DNA of 64,000 nt from Anthoceros angustus (lineage: Eukaryota > Streptophyta > Anthocerotopsida > Anthocerotales > Anthocerotaceae): contig MU008184.1 of NCBI GenBank assembly GCA_010909165.1, positions 744,001 through 808,000 on the forward strand, in the 5' to 3' direction. Positions 25,263 through 38,924 of this stretch are shown here, in pieces. The position numbers were made by a program, and so were the translations under genes. A model generated the notes under the pieces. The model did no database searches, was not told where the DNA came from, and was given only the letters and a program-made list of their open reading frames with translations. Positions within the stretch are counted from its first letter, which is position 1, and every line of letters starts with the position of its first letter.

Positions 25263-26520
25263 GTGAGAGCGGGCGACTGGTGCGAGGCTGGTCTGGAATT
25301 TATGGAGAAGAAATGGTGTTACGACAACCAAAGATTGGTGCAAGTCGAGGTGAGAACCAAGTTGCAAGAGGAAGAGGCCGCAAAGCGGGATTTGGGACTC
25401 TTTCGGCGGTGTATCGAAGCATCGGAGGATGGAAGCTTGGTAATTGACCCCAGAGAAAGAAGACCACGAGGCTGCGGTAGTGCTCATGACTGGGAAGTGA
25501 GAGTGAACAATGGATGGGTGACTCGCCAACTCGTGTATCTGCCTGGTGGGATTAGCCAAGTGGATTTTGTGTTCCCTGAGCGGAAGTTGGATCATATGGC
25601 GGATCACTTCTTGGTCTTTCTTCATGAGGTGGTTAAAGGTACTCAAATCGATTGGAGGATGATCTTTGAAAGAGCCTGTGAGGAGAGGCGAATTTGCTCT
25701 CCCTTCCTCGGCCCTCCTTGATTTCTAATTCATGTGTTCGCGCATTAGGGTGTTTAGCGGAGTTGGAAGGCGTGTCCCTTCATGCATGGTTGGAAGCCGG
25801 TCGGGGAACTCAAGGTAGAGGAGGAGTGTAAGGAAGATTAGGGAAGGATTCCCGGTTGGGCGCCCTGAAGATTCGGAAGGTGGGGAGGTTTCCAAGGGCA
25901 AGAAGCGGAGGGCGCGACGGCCGAACGGGTCACAAGAAGGGAAGGATGCTGCAAGAGGAACCCACAGCCACACCTAGGGTCACCAGTCGGGCAGCAGGAA
26001 CGCAGTGAAGGAGGAGAAAATAAAGGGAACGACAAGTTGTGCCCCTCTCGGGGAGGAGTCGCCGCCGCTAGGAGAGATTGGAGCGGATGAGGAGATTGTG
26101 GCAAACCAACCCCTAGAAGAAGAGGGGTTAGTTCGATAGCCAAGTCCGCGGAGCTCGAACATTTTTGGCGACATTTCACCGACCCCCTCAAGTGGAGGTG
26201 ACACACCGCGAGAATTGTTGTGGAAGGAATGGGCATGGGCACAATGGGAATGCAGTTGACTCGCCATGGCTCGACGCAGCGGATCTCCTCGACCAGCCCC
26301 ATGGCTCTCACCGGCCGAGTGCAGGCCACAGAAAAGTTGCTCAAGGAGAAGTTGGAGAGCCCGAAGGCGAGAACAAGGTGGCGAGGAGCGCAGACGGAAT
26401 GCGAGGCGGCCCTATGCAAGGCATGTGAGCAAGGCCATGTCCACCCAACAGAGGCCTTAGTGAATCAGTCAAGGGGCGATGCTACAATTGAAGAGCTTCA
26501 AGATGAGGTCTCATGAGCCT
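25263..26520 (+). pseudogene. ORF inside the gypsy 5' LTR
   Basis: An uninterrupted 152-residue frame (25,263-25,721) reads EFMEKKWCYDNQRLVQ, then EDGSLVIDPRERRPRG, WEVRVNNGWVTRQLV, GGISQVDFVFP, and finally VVKGTQIDWRMIFERACEER. The same protein is found, differently broken, at 23,670-24,062 and three times in the 3' LTR. Downstream, with shifts, a charged linker (PPLGEIGADEE) leads to a probable coiled coil at 26,220-26,516 (ATEKLLKEKLESPKA, TECEAALCKACEQGHVHP, ATIEELQDEVS). The DW-x-MIFE ending reminds me of 'putative plant transposon protein' domains; this is recollection only. Function unknown. Its reuse of the same frame in every LTR copy suggests it was once translated. Confidence 0.5.
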
Positions 26521-28205
26521 GTGAACAATGGAAACAATGGCGCCCGAGAAATTCAAGAAGTCCGGAGATACAAGCGAGAGAGATGAAGCTAGGGCCGAGT
26601 CAAGAGAGAGGTGGCCAAACCAAGAAGGCGAGCACACGCCGCAGAGCGCCACCACCGTGAAACTACCACCACGGTGGCTAAACCGCCACCGCCGTGGAAG
26701 GAGGAACCGAGGTGGGGAAGTCACCGGCGGAGCAGATGGGATACGATCCCGAAGGCGCCTGTGGATTGTCCACGGAGGAGAGGGTAAGAACCTCGTAGTC
26801 AAGAGCGACAGTGCAAGGCCCGGATGAGGATGCTCATGTCCCCGCTTCGCTCGCATGGTGAGCGTGCTCACTCTAAATGTGTATGTGGTTGTTGGGACAG
26901 AGGGGCGTAAACCATTGGTCAGACATCTTGACCGCCACGCGCTACTGCTGGTTCTTCCGAACGGAGCGGGGCCTACCCCCAAGTGGTGATCGAGGAAATG
27001 AGCGAGGCGCAGCTGCATGGAGGGAGGAGCACGGTGGTTGTCCAAATGATGAGGAGGCGGAATAATGCAGGGCCTATAGACGCAACGACGCCCATGGGAA
27101 GGCGCCAAGAAACTGCAGCAGTGAGGAGGTGGAGGTTTTGGGGAGAATCGCCGGATCGAGGCGCAGGAGAGCGAGAGGAACCCCACCCGGGCAGGGCTAG
27201 GGCAAAGAATCGCGACGCGGCCGCTACTGATTTTAGGAGAGCGCGACATCATAGGCCGAGGCTTTTTTAGTAGGATAGGATGTTTTGAGGACCCGTCAGA
27301 GTTTCGAATTGGTAGGAGCCGTGGTAGTGGGCCATATTTTAGACACTAGGAGTGAGTTGTGGACCACACGAATGTATAAGAGACCCTTGAGAGTCTCTCA
27401 ACAGACAATTTCGGTGTGAACTTCCGTGTGTTGAAGCTATGCGCGAGGTTGATTGAGACGCGATCAAGATCAAACTCGTTCGATGCACCGCCTTCTCGTC
27501 ACAAGAAGGCCGGAAGATCTCGGATGGTCGAGAGCGGAGTGGCCAAGCTCCACGCCTGGGTGACGGAAGGTAGCCGAAAAAGAGGTAGGAATTGCCGCGA
27601 AGGCCGAGGCGGAATAACATAGGGCCTATAGCGCGCCCATGGGAAGGCGAAAGCAGGCGTGGAGTGGTGGAGGTTTTGGGGAGAATCGCTCGGATCGGGC
27701 GTGGCGAGGCGGCGAGGGAACCCCATGGGCCGCTAGCGCAACAGCGAGGCGCTGATTTTAGGAGAGCGACATCATAGGCCGGGTTTTCTTTTTGGGTAGG
27801 GATAGGATGTTTTGAGGACCCGTAGTTTAGATTGGTAGGGCGCTCGTGGTAGTGGGCCATATTTTCTAGAACCGTAGGAGTGAGTGTGGAAATCCACGGT
27901 GAATGTATAAGAGACCCTTGAGAGTCTCTCAAAGACAATTTCGGTGTGAACTTCCGTGTGTTGAAGCTATGCGAGGTTGATTGGAGCGTCGATCGGCATC
28001 AAACTCGTTCGATGCACCGCCTTCTCGTCACAAGAAGGCCGGAAGATCTCGGATGGTCGAGGCGGGTGGCCAAGCTCCACTGGGGTGTGGAAGGTGGTGG
28101 CCGGAAAAAGGTAGGAATTGCGGAAGGCGGCGGGCTGAAGGCGGATCGCCCAAGCACCGACCGGGTTTTCCCGATCCTCTTCCAACCGCCACCTGTGTTC
28201 ATTCC

Positions 28206-28305
28206 ATGAGGAGGGGTCTGTGGCCCAAGGAGGGGTCTGTGGCCCAAGGAGGGGTCTGTGGTGGCCCAAGGAGGGGTCTGTGGCCCAAGGAGGGGTCTGT
28301 GGTGG
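28206..28305 (+). repeat. 20-bp tandem array in the gypsy 5' LTR (about 5 units)
   Basis: Unit GGAGGGGTCTGTGGCCCAA. The 3' LTR counterpart at 38,925-39,180 has about 13 units. Confidence 0.8.
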
Positions 28306-28732
28306 CCGAGTCAAGTCGGGACGGAAGGTAGATGAGTGCTGTGAGGGATTGTGAGAGTGTGTGAGGGAAAATCGAAATGCGAGGGGGAAGTGCGTGGAAT
28401 CGCAAATTCCAGAGGTAGAGTGAGGTGTATATAGGTGTCCATGCCCATAGCCCCAAGGTCCGCGAGAGAAGCCGGTGACAATAGACCCCGCGACAGGCGT
28501 TGTGGTGGGACTCCACATGAACCGCCACCGTGGTGGCCGAGTCTACCACGGTGGTGGGTTTGGGTAGGTAGCCGGAGAAGGTGGGGTAGTGAGCGACGGG
28601 TAGGTCTAGAATCCATAGATTAGAACACCTTGACACAACACCATTCCCTTGGGATCGAATCCTAGGACTATAACGACATAGAGGGTAAATGTGGCCTCTT
28701 TGCGTCTTGGATGCAAAACCCATTCCACATTT

Positions 28733-28747
28733 TGGCGCTGCTGGGAA
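28733..28747 (+). other. Gypsy primer-binding site
   Basis: TGGCGCTGCTGGGAA, three bases after the LTR terminus TTCCACA. It resembles the TGGCGCCGTTGCCGGGGA type of plant gypsy PBS. Confidence 0.72.
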
Positions 28748-28849
28748 TGAAATCATTAAGGTTATAGGGGACTAACCATAGCTTAGGTGTCTAGTTTTGG
28801 AGTGTATCTAGTTAGGTAGATGGATGCCACGTTGAGTCGAGGGTTCGAG

Positions 28850-30760
28850 TCAAGTGGACGGAAGGCCACAAGAGAAGCGACAACGCCAAGCAATCGGAAA
28901 GGTTGAAAAGGGTTGCAAAACCGCGAGTTGAGGAGGATCCAAAAAGACGACCCGCTGGGAGGAGAAGGGAAGTAAGGAAGCAACTGTGGGACGGGGTCCG
29001 ATCTTGTTGGAGCAAGATCCCCAACCTCTGGACTTGGACGAGGTACCACCGCCAAGGAACCTCGACCAATTCCATCCACCGACCTCTCTTCCAAAAGTGT
29101 GCGATCGCTGGAGATCAATCGACTCCGCAGAACCGTTGTTGACCAACCACGCCGAATCAACGATAGTCATGACCACCACTGCGTGGTGGTCACCACCAAG
29201 CAACCTTACCTGTATGGAGAGGGAAGGGTATGAAGACCGATGAATTTGTTGAGCGCTTTGAGCACCGACATTTGCAAAACCAGAAGCGGAGATGCACACA
29301 GATTCATTGTTCTATGGAGTTCTTCGGGGTCCAAATAAGTGGTATAGGCGAATACCTCAAGTCGCCCACACCTCCAAAGAACCTATGAAGAGTTAAAACC
29401 GCCTGTGGAGAGGTCTGGGGCTTGACGTGGAGGGATACGTGTTGTCCAAGCTTGAAAAGCCGCAGAGAGGAAAGAAGGAAACCTTGCAGCGATGTGGAGA
29501 GGTTTCACCACGCGATCAAGTGGCCCTCACTGAGTTGCAGTAATACGGTGGTTCGCTAAAGGCCCGGGTTCTAAGATGGGGAGACACGAAGGTTACAAGC
29601 GGAGAAGAATTTGGGCAAGGCTATCAAGGCGGCGCTAAACTATGAGGAATCCAACCCGCAAGGGAGGAGGAAGGCTAAGAAGGAGAAGAAGAAGCCCAGA
29701 TCGAAAAAGAGAAGGGATCCTCATCCTCCTCGGAAGAAAGTTCATCGGTGAAGAGCTCCACGTAAGATTCCACAGAAAGTTCCTGAGGAGGAAACGAGTG
29801 ATGGAGGAAGCGCCATCGATGAGGAGCGCCAAATGGAAAAAGAAAATGAAGGGTCGTGCAGGACAACAAGGAGTCGGGTAAGGGCAAAACAGAGGCGATG
29901 TACGCAAAAAGGACGCGGAACAAGAAGGAGGGAGGCCGAGGTGGCAGCCAAGAAAGTAGAACAACAGGGAACAAGATGGAGGAGATGATGGCAAAATTCG
30001 AGAAATTCCATCTTAATGCGTAAAGGAACATGAGAGGAGAGTCACGAACCCACGAGCCAACCTCTTCTGCTCAACGGGGCAGTGGACACTCCAAAGCTAA
30101 TTGTCCGACAACAAGAGTACACCGCCGATATGAGGAGGAAGAGGAAGATACATACCAAATTCGAAGAGTATAAAGTGTACCCAAGACCATGTACCTCCAA
30201 CTACGAATTCCACGGGGCGTCAGAATCACCGGGCGGGTAACAATCCAATGGGCACCGCCTTGTGCTACAACCGCAACCTTGACACTATGCATACCGCCCT
30301 TATCCAACTCCAAGGCAATGGAGATTTTGATAAACTATGTCAAGATTGTGCAGGGCATTTGGCCGAAGCCGCCAAAGCCCCGTAAAGACGGTGAGGATCG
30401 CACCACGGGAGTTCGCCGGCGCCCCCAAGTCCGTGTCCGCCATGCATGTTGAGGACGACTTATGGCGTATGGGAGGATGCCGAGATTAAGACCCTAAGGA
30501 GCTTAGAGGGATTAGATGCCAGAAGCGATTATTATGGGGAAGCTCCGCCATGGTCAGAACAAGGAGCACAAAAGCAAAAGAGAGGCGGGGAAGAAAAGAA
30601 GAAAGGAGGTGGATACGACCACGGGATCGATGAGGGAGAGTGTCGCCGCCCGAGGGAATACAAATGAACGCGCCAGGTGGAACACAAGCAACCGACTTGG
30701 CTGACGACCAATGTGCAAAAAGGTACGAGATGAGTTCCTGGACGAGTGCAAATTCAAAGG
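28850..30760 (+). pseudogene. gag: Ty3/gypsy gag region, degraded
   Basis: Overlapping plus-strand pieces, no long frame. Recognisable are KTDEFVERFEHRHLQNQ (29,230), a capsid-like match, and LGKAIKAALNYEESNPQGRR followed by a Lys/Arg-rich stretch (29,610-29,720) typical of the nucleic-acid-binding end of Gag. No CCHC knuckle is readable. Most frames here are short and broken. Confidence 0.5.
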
Positions 30761-31129
30761 TGGAAAGGAATCAATGAATGGACATAATTGAAGACACTTT
30801 ACAAGCTACCCCAGAATTCCGAGGTGAAAAAAGATTAGGGTTTCCACCGACGACGGGAAGAGGTTATGGATATGATACAAGAAGAATTTGGGCAAGAAGG
30901 CCAAGGTGGGGGCGGGTTTCCAATGCACCCACCAGTCCACCACCCCACCCCGAGGGCCACCGCATCAAGTCATGACGAACTGGAACTAACCAACCAAACT
31001 CGGATGGAAACGAGGAGGTGTTTTCAATCTCGCCGAGGCCATCATGGACCAACATTTCATGATCACATTCGGACAACTCCGAGACAACCCCAGATAGGCA
31101 GATCGAGGGCATTAAAAGAGGCGCAACCC

Positions 31130-34100
31130 AAAAGAGCAATGCCTTCCTAAACCACCAAGACACTCACAACTTGGTATCCATGGTTGACCAAGGCCACCAA
31201 CCTGTGTAGAGATTTCGGATGCATCATAAAAGGAGTACCTCTCGACACGGGTCGTGTGAATATCATGATGAGGAAACGCTAGGAAATTGGGCTTGATATT
31301 GAACATACTACAAGGTTTTATGACATATGTCCGTAATGGTGCCGGGGAACCGACAGGTGTTAACGACCATTGGAACCATCCCTACTTGATGGATTATGTA
31401 GTCATCCAAAGACAAGTCGTGGTATAGACGCCTAATTGGTGAACATGGATGTACGGATCTCAATGCACGCCAAATGGGGAAGAAGGAAGTCGGTTTTAAA
31501 CCGCTGGAATGGGATCCCAAGACCAAGGAAGGTAGGATGTGCCTAACGGAGTAAGGACATGTATGGTGAAACTCCAATCAAACGATACACTCGCAGAGAC
31601 ACGTCGGGAGATGGAACAAGAAGACAAATTTCCTTTCGCACATCTCATGGTCTCGACGAGGAGGATTACCGAGACATATCCCACGCGATCAACCGGGGTC
31701 GTTACGGGTAACCATGCCAATGGAACTCGAAGGAGGTCCGGGCGGGGCAATGATAAGGAGGAAGAGCAGGAGCGCTTCACGTGGAGGATTTGTTTAGGAA
31801 TGGGGCATGAGAGAAGAGGAACCGCGGGAGCCGTAAGAAGGGTTTGGCACCGCACTGAGAGCGAGTGGTACAGCGATGAAGTCAAGGATGTTGAGGTTCT
31901 CCCAGGGAAAGTACTCAAATTCTCAAGAACAATGGATGCCGTGTTGGAGGAAGGCATGAAGCAACTGCTTGCAGAATTCATCGATGTTTTCGCCTTCGAG
32001 GTAACCGACATGAAGGGTATTCCCAAGGAGTGGGGTGAGCATAGGATTGACTGAACCGTGAGCAATCCCAAAGAAGGATTCCGCAAGACAAGTTAAACCA
32101 AGTACTCCTCAAGGTAAAGGATCGCTTGAGATCTCAAGGCGGATGTGATCTATCCTATAGTCAATACCGAATGGGTGGCTCCAATCGTGGTAGTACCTAA
32201 GAGGCCGGGCAAAATCCGAGTTTGTCAGATCGAGAAGGTTGAATAAGGTCACCAAGAAGGATCACTTCCGCTACCCTTCATCGATAATATCCTAGATCCG
32301 TCGCAGTGTGATGGTGTATTCATTCTTAGATGGGTACTGGGTATAACCGCACCTTAGGGAGAGCGATTGGTCACCGCTTTTACAACCGATCGGGGACATA
32401 TGCTTACAAGCGCAGCAGACGGTTGACGGAGCACTGGTCCTTCATGCGAACCATTGTCAAAATTTTCAAGGACTTCCTCGCGACTTTATGGAAGTTTTCG
32501 GACGACTTCGTATTTCCGCTAAGGACCATTTGTCGCACCTCCGAAGTGCCGAACGGTGTCGAACCACGCAATTATGCTCGCATCCGTAAAAGTGCTACTT
32601 TGGCATGTCAAGGAATTCGCTGGGCATCGAATTTCAAGCCGAGGTATAGAAGTAGATCCGACAAGGTAAAGGTCATAGCCACCCTTAGAGCACCTTCAAC
32701 GCTAAAGGAACTCCGTGGGTTCCCGGAATGGTCGCATAGACGCTTGCTCCAAATTTCGCCAAGCGGGCTGCCCCACTAACGAGCTTGTTGAGGAAGGACC
32801 AAGAGTGGGAATGGACGATGGAACGGAGAAGCATTCCGTGACTCACAGCCGCTACGCTTAAGAGGACCGGATCGAGTAAGAAATTCCATGTTTTCGCTGA
32901 TGTTTCAAAGATTTGCAATCGGATCGGTCCTTAGCCACGGATGAGAAGAAGAAGGATTTTCCGATCTACTATGCCGAGACAACTAACGGACGCGAACGAA
33001 AGTATACCACCACGGAGCGCCAATCGGAATGATTTACTCGTGAAAATTCACTACCTCCTCTCGTATGAATTTGTGTTCCATGTTGATCACTTTGCCTTGA
33101 AACACCTTGTGAATAAACCCGACCTTTCGGGACGGATAGCCGCTGGATCCTACCGCCTGTGAGTTTCACAGAGAAACGAGAGGGCGAAGCATGTCAACGC
33201 CGACTTCATATCTCGATTGAAAGGTGGAACGAAACCAGAAGATGATTTTCCGATGAGACATTGTTTTCGCAAGGTCGAAAGCAAACCAAGACCAAGGAAA
33301 TAAGGTGGAGGGCCAAGATCGATTGAGAAGGGAGGAGAGGTTCCACAAGACCAACATATCGAGAGATATGATTATCTTGGCACGTCAAATCCTCACATCT
33401 TCCAAGACAAAAAAGCGTCCACTACTCAAGACCACTTATACGCAAGATGAACTTATACCGAGTAGGTCCCGGCGGAGCGTTATGGGTACGCACGCCAAGC
33501 AAGCAGTCCCGAGCTCATTACACGAGGAGGCGGGGGCCATTATGCCGCGCATGTCACTTGCAGGAAAATTCTGGAGGCTGGCTATTGGTGGCCTACCATG
33601 TACAAGGATGCCAAGGAATTCGTAAAGCGCTGTGACGCCTGTCAAAGAGTCGGCAAGCCAACCGCCACAACTCAATGGCCCCTTGTCCCCATACTTGCAC
33701 TGGCACCATTCGAGAAATGGGGGATCGATTTTGTCGGGCCCATCCAGCCCAAAACAAAGACCCGCCAAAACCAGTACATCCTGGTAGCCACAGATTACTG
33801 TACACGGATGGTGGAGGCGCAAGCGCTGCCGGTGGATTCGGCGAACGTGGTGGCCAGGTTCCTGTTTGAGCAAATCATCACTAGATATGGCTGCCCATTG
33901 GAGCTGGTCAGTGATAGAGGCACATTTCAATCGTAATCTCTAATATGACCACTTCAATGTTGATCACGGAAGACCACTCCCTACAACCCAAAGGCCAATG
34001 GGTCGAAAAGGCAAACGGCTTGTTGTGCAAGATCCTAACCAAACTCACGCCGCTATGGATCGATATGAAATCGCATTCAAGCACTTTGGGCATACCAATC

Positions 34101-34558
34101 TGGAAAAGGTGACAACGCAGCAGACTCAGACATTACATATGGACACTCACCGTCATGCCAATAGAGTTCGAAGTACCCACCCTCAGAGTACAAGAACCAA
34201 GTCGAATGCCTGTGGAGGAAAGCCAGTTGGAGAGGTTGGTTGATTCAGAACACGAAGACAGAGAACAAGCACCAAGTTATGCGGGATGTCCAAAGAGAAG
34301 GAAGGAATGGCATGATAAGAGATCAAGCGCCAAGAGTATGTTGTTCCCGGGACCGCTCTATTGTATGATAACCGATACATGCATTTTCCGTAAGTTACAT
34401 TTAAGGTGGATGGGACCCTACAAAGTTTTGGAGGTTTTCGACAACGGATCTATCAACTGCAAGATGAATGGATCGCCCCGCCAACTAGAGTCAACGGTTG
34501 GCGAGTTAAAAAATATTACAATAAGTTGGCGAGGACGCCAACAAATGAGAAGGGAGTA
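31130..34558 (+). pseudogene. pol: Ty3/gypsy pol: protease, RT, RNase H, integrase (broken)
   Basis: The protease site GVPLDTGRVNIM is near 31,235. RT begins about 31,900: EVTDMKGIPKEWGEHRID, LNKVTKKDHF (32,235), AYKR (32,402), KVKVIATLRAPSTLKELRGF (32,665). The polymerase aspartates are not readable. The RNase H tail HVNADFISRLKGGTKPEDDF is at 33,190. Integrase has the zinc part GYWWPTMYKDAKEFVKRCDACQ (33,580) and a good core at 33,598-33,936: WGIDFVGPI, YILVATDYCTRMVEAQAL, and LVSDRGTFQS with its second Asp. Near 34,390 is LRWMGPYKVLEVFDNGSI, an integrase C-terminal match. Many frameshifts; not functional as written. Confidence 0.85.
34543..34558 (+). other. Gypsy polypurine tract
   Basis: AATGAGAAGGGAGTA directly before the 3' LTR start TGTGGAA. 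Confidence 0.7.
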
Positions 34559-35242
34559 TGTGGAAGACCACATACACTAACCCTCTCAAGTGTCGGATGA
34601 ACGATTTTTTTTGTTTTGGAGTGTTTGTATAGCAAAGTGCTTTGAGAATCGCTGGTAAGGTCTTTTATACGAGAATGGTCCTTGGCCCTTGGGATAATAA
34701 TTTGTTTTTTGAACCTTAGGTTTTCGACCCGGATAGGTAGGTCGGAGATAGAGTCCTTGGGTTTTGGTGATTTTAGAAATAAGAAAGTGTCTATATATGT
34801 TAGGGGTGCCTACACCGCCACGCGCCAAGCGGGAGGTAGCCGCCCACCACGGTCAAGAACGGACGCATGCACTGTGGGAGTTTACAACCCTAGTGAGCGG
34901 GCCGATACGGAGCGCAATCGAGAGACACACCCAAAGACCGCGAGGTCGCGACCCGCCGGGCGCCGGGGCGAGCTGCAGCCGGGCGCGCGATGCAACCGCG
35001 CTCGGGCGAGCCTCTGTCAGGCAGTTGGAACGCGCGCCGGGCCGTGAGACGGCGGTGGCGGTGGGAAGAGAACCAGGCCGCGAAGGAGGAAAGAGACGCT
35101 GAGGCAAGAGCGCCAGAAAGTGGAGGAGACGCGAGGGTGGTGTTCCCTTCCGACCAGGGGTGAGTGTTGTTCTGGAAACAAGGAGAAGGAGATGGCGCCC
35201 GCGCCGAAATTTCCACCATGCGGTGGCCCAACATGGACCACC

Positions 35243-37830
35243 GGAAGGTGAGCGGCAGCCGTGCGTGAGCCGGGTCCGGAATTTATGGAGAAGAAATGGT
35301 GTTCTGACCTGCATTGGTGCAAGAGTGCGCTGCAATTGAGAACCAAGTTGCAAGAGGGAGACGCGAGGAAGAGGCCGCAAACTGGATTTGGGACTCTTTC
35401 GAGCGATGTATGGGCGAAGCATCGAGGATGGAAGCTTGGTAATTGACCCCAGAAAGAAGACCACGAGGCTGCGCTCATGAAGCCTGGGAAGTGAGAGTGA
35501 ACAATGGATGGGTGACTCGCCAACTCTCAAGCAATGTGGGATTAGCCAAGTGGATTTTGTGTTTCGCAACCTAAGTTGATCATATGGCGGACCACTTCGG
35601 TCTTTCTTCATGAGGTGGTTAAAGGTACACAAATCGATTGGGGCGGATGATCTTTGAAAGAGCCTGTGAGGAGAGGCGAATTTGCTCTCCCTTCCCTCGG
35701 CCCTCCTTGATTTCACCTTTTCTAATTCATGTGTTCGATTCCGGTGTCTAACGGAGTTGAAGTCGGTCCGCCTTCATAGCTGGAAACCGCGGGAACTCAA
35801 GGTAGAGGAGGAGGAGTGTAAGGAAGATTCCGGGATTCCAGTAGCTTGGGAATGCGCTCCTAGAAGATCTTGGAAGGTGAGGCAGCTGGTCACGGGAGCG
35901 TGCAGGAATTTATGGAGATGAAATGGTGTTCTGACAAGACATTGGTGCAAGAGTGCGCCCGCAATTGAGAACCAAGTTGCAAGAGGAGGAAGAGGCCGCA
36001 AAGCGGGATTTGGGACTCTTTCGAGCGATGTACAGAAGCATCGGAGGATGGAAGCTTGGTAATTGACCCCAGGAGAAAGAAGACCACGAGGCTGCGCTCA
36101 TGAAACTGAGAAGTGAGTGAACAATGGATGGGTGACTCGCCAACTCGTGTCTGCAGGTGGTGGGATTAGCCAAGTGGATTTTGTGTTCTGAGAATCGGAA
36201 GTTGGATCATATGGCGACCACTTCGGTCTTTCTTCATGAGGTGGTTAAAGGTACTCAAATCGATTGGGGCGGATGATCTTTGAAAGAGCCTGAGGAGAGG
36301 GGAATTTGCTCTCCCTTCCCTCGACCCTCCTTGATTTCACCTTTTCTAATTCATGTGTTCGATTCCGGTGTCTAACGGAGTTGAAGTCGGTCCGCCTTCA
36401 TAGCTGGAAACCGCGGGAACTCAAGGTAGAGGAGGAGGAGTGTAAGGAAGATTCCGGGATTCCAGTAGCTTGGGAATGCGCTCCTAGAAGATCTTGGAAG
36501 GTGAGGCAGCTGGTCACGGGAGCGTGCAGGAATTTATGGAGATGAAATGGTGTTCTGACAAGACATTGGTGCAAGAGTGCGCCCGCAATTGAGAACCAAG
36601 TTGCAAGAGGAGGAAGAGGCCGCAAAGCGGGATTTGGGACTCTTTCGAGCGATGTACAGAAGCATCGGAGGATGGAAGCTTGGTAATTGACCCCAGGAGA
36701 AAGAAGACCACGAGGCTGCGCTCATGAAACTGAGAAGTGAGTGAACAATGGATGGGTGACTCGCCAACTCGTGTCTGCAGGTGGTGGGATTAGCCAAGTG
36801 GATTTTGTGTTTCTGCGAATCGGAAGTTGGATCATATGGCGACCACTTCGGTCTTTCTTCATGAGGTGGTTAAAGGTACTCAAATCGATTGGGGCGGATG
36901 ATCTTTGAAAGAGCCTGAGGAGAGGGGAATTTGCTCTCCCTTCCCTCGACCCTCCTTGATTTCACCTTTTCTAATTCATGTGTTCGCATTCGGTGTCTAA
37001 CGGAGTTGGAAGCGTGTCGCCCTTCATAGCTGAAACCGTCGGGGAACTCAAGGTAGAGGAGGAGGAGTGTAAGGAAGATTAGGGAAGGATTCAGGATTGG
37101 GAATCGCTTCCCTAGAAGATTCGGATGAAGGTGGGAGGTTTCAAGGGCAAGAAGCGAGGGCGCGACCGAACGGGTCACAAGAAGGGAAGGACACAGCAAG
37201 AGGAACCCAGCCACACCTAGGGTCACCAGTAAATCAGCAGGAACGGTGAAGGAGGAGAAAATAAAGGGAACGACAAGTTGTGCCCCTCTGTGGGGAGGAG
37301 TCGCCGCTAGGAGAGATTGGAGCGGATGAGGAGAGTGGCAAACCAACCCCTAGAAGAAGAGGGGTTAGTTCGATAGCCAAGTCCGCGGAGCTGAACATTT
37401 TGGCGACATTTCACCGACCGTCCTACCGGGTGGAGGCAGTGACACCGTCAAGTAGAATTGTTGTGGAAGGAATGGGCACGGGACAATTGGAATCACAGGC
37501 CTTGACTCGCCATGGCTCGACGCAGTGATCTCCTCGATCAGCCATGGCTCTCACCGGCCGAGTGTGCACAGGAAAAGTTGCTCAAGGAGAAGTTGGAGAG
37601 CCCGAATAGAACAAGGTGGCCGAGGAGCGCAGACGGAATGCGAGGCGGCCCTATGCAAGGCATGTGAGCGCTAAAGGCCATGTCCACCCAACAGAGGCCT
37701 TAGTGAATCAGGGGGGCGATGCCACAATCGAGAGCTTCAAGATGAGGTCTCGCGAGCCTGTGAACAAATGGAAACAATGGCGCCCGAGAAATTCAAGAAG
37801 TCATGAGAGATATAAGCGAGAGAGATGAAG
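35243..37830 (+). pseudogene. ORF inside the gypsy 3' LTR, N-terminal part triplicated
   Basis: Same protein as at 25,263 in the 5' LTR. Three direct copies of the N-terminal part lie in 624-bp units; the second and third are almost identical, the first is more diverged. The join falls at a GGAAGGTGAG-like sequence. The coiled-coil C-terminal half follows once (37,540-37,830; KLLKEKLESPNR-like, TECEAALCKACE in another frame). A Pro/Thr-rich tail with TTVETTTTVAKPPPPEGG is near 37,900. All copies are frameshifted. Confidence 0.5.
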
Positions 37831-38924
37831 CTAGCCGAGTCAAGAGAGAGGTGGCCAAACCAAGAAGGGCAGAGCCACAACCGCAGAGTCAAGCCACCAC
37901 CGTGGAAACTACCACCACGGTGGCTAAACCGCCACCGCCGGAAGGAGGAACCGAGGTGGGGAAGTCACCGGCTGTGAGCGCCGCAGTGGGGATACGATCC
38001 CGAGAATCGCAGCCGCCTGTGGATTGTCCACGGAGGAGAGGGTAAGAACCTCAGAAGGGAGCGACAGTACGGCCCGGATGAGGATGCTCATGTCCCCGGC
38101 CGCCGCATGGTGAGCGTGCTCACTCTAAATGTGTATGTGGTTGTTGGGACAGAGGGGCGTAAACTATCACATCTTGACCGCCACGGGCGCTACGCTGGTT
38201 CTTCCGAACGGGAGCGGGGCCTACCCCAAGTGGTGATCGAGGAAATGAGCGGGCTGTGCATGCGGAGGGAGGAGCACACGGTGGTTGTCCAAATGAGGAG
38301 CGGAAACAGAGGGCCTATAGACAACCGCCCAAGGCTGGAAGACGCCAAGAAACCGCAGCAAGTGAGAGCGAGGTGGAGGTTTTGGGGAGAATCGCTCGGA
38401 TCGGGCGTGGCGGGAGGCGAGGCGGGGAAACCGCGAGGCTAGGCAAAGAATCATGACGCGCCGCACTGATTTTAGGAGAGCGACATCATAGGCCGAGGCT
38501 TTTTGGGTAGGGATAGGATGTTTTGAGGACCCGTGGCAGTAGTTTCGAATTGGTAGGAGCCGTGGTAGTGGGCCATATTTTCTAGACACCTAGGAGTGAG
38601 TCGGAAATAAACAATGTATAAGAGACCCTTGAGAGTCTCAATGCATAATTTCGAACTTCCGTGTGTTGAAGCTATGCGCGAGGTTGATTGGAGACGCGAT
38701 CAAGATCAAACTCGTTCGATGCACCGCCTTCTCGTCACAAGAAGGCCGGAAGATCCTCGGATGGTCGAGAGCGGAGTGGCCAAGCTCCACGCCTGGGTGA
38801 CACACGCCACGGAGGTAGGAATTGCCGCGGAGGCGGAAGGCGGATCGCCCAAGCACCGGGGTTTTCTTTCCTGATCCCTTTCCCGACGCCACCGGTGTGT
38901 TTATTCCACTAGAAGGAGGGGTCC

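Larger units (their letters stand above)
24576..28729 (+). repeat. Gypsy 5' LTR (4,154 bp)
   Basis: Preceded by GTAGG (24,571-24,575); ends CCATTCCACA before the PBS. TATATATG at 24,812 and GTGTATATAGG at 28,426 are possible TATA elements. It contains an ORF, paired CCACCGTGGTGG palindromes, a 0.5-kb internal duplication (27,266/27,776) and a 20-bp tandem array. Confidence 0.82.
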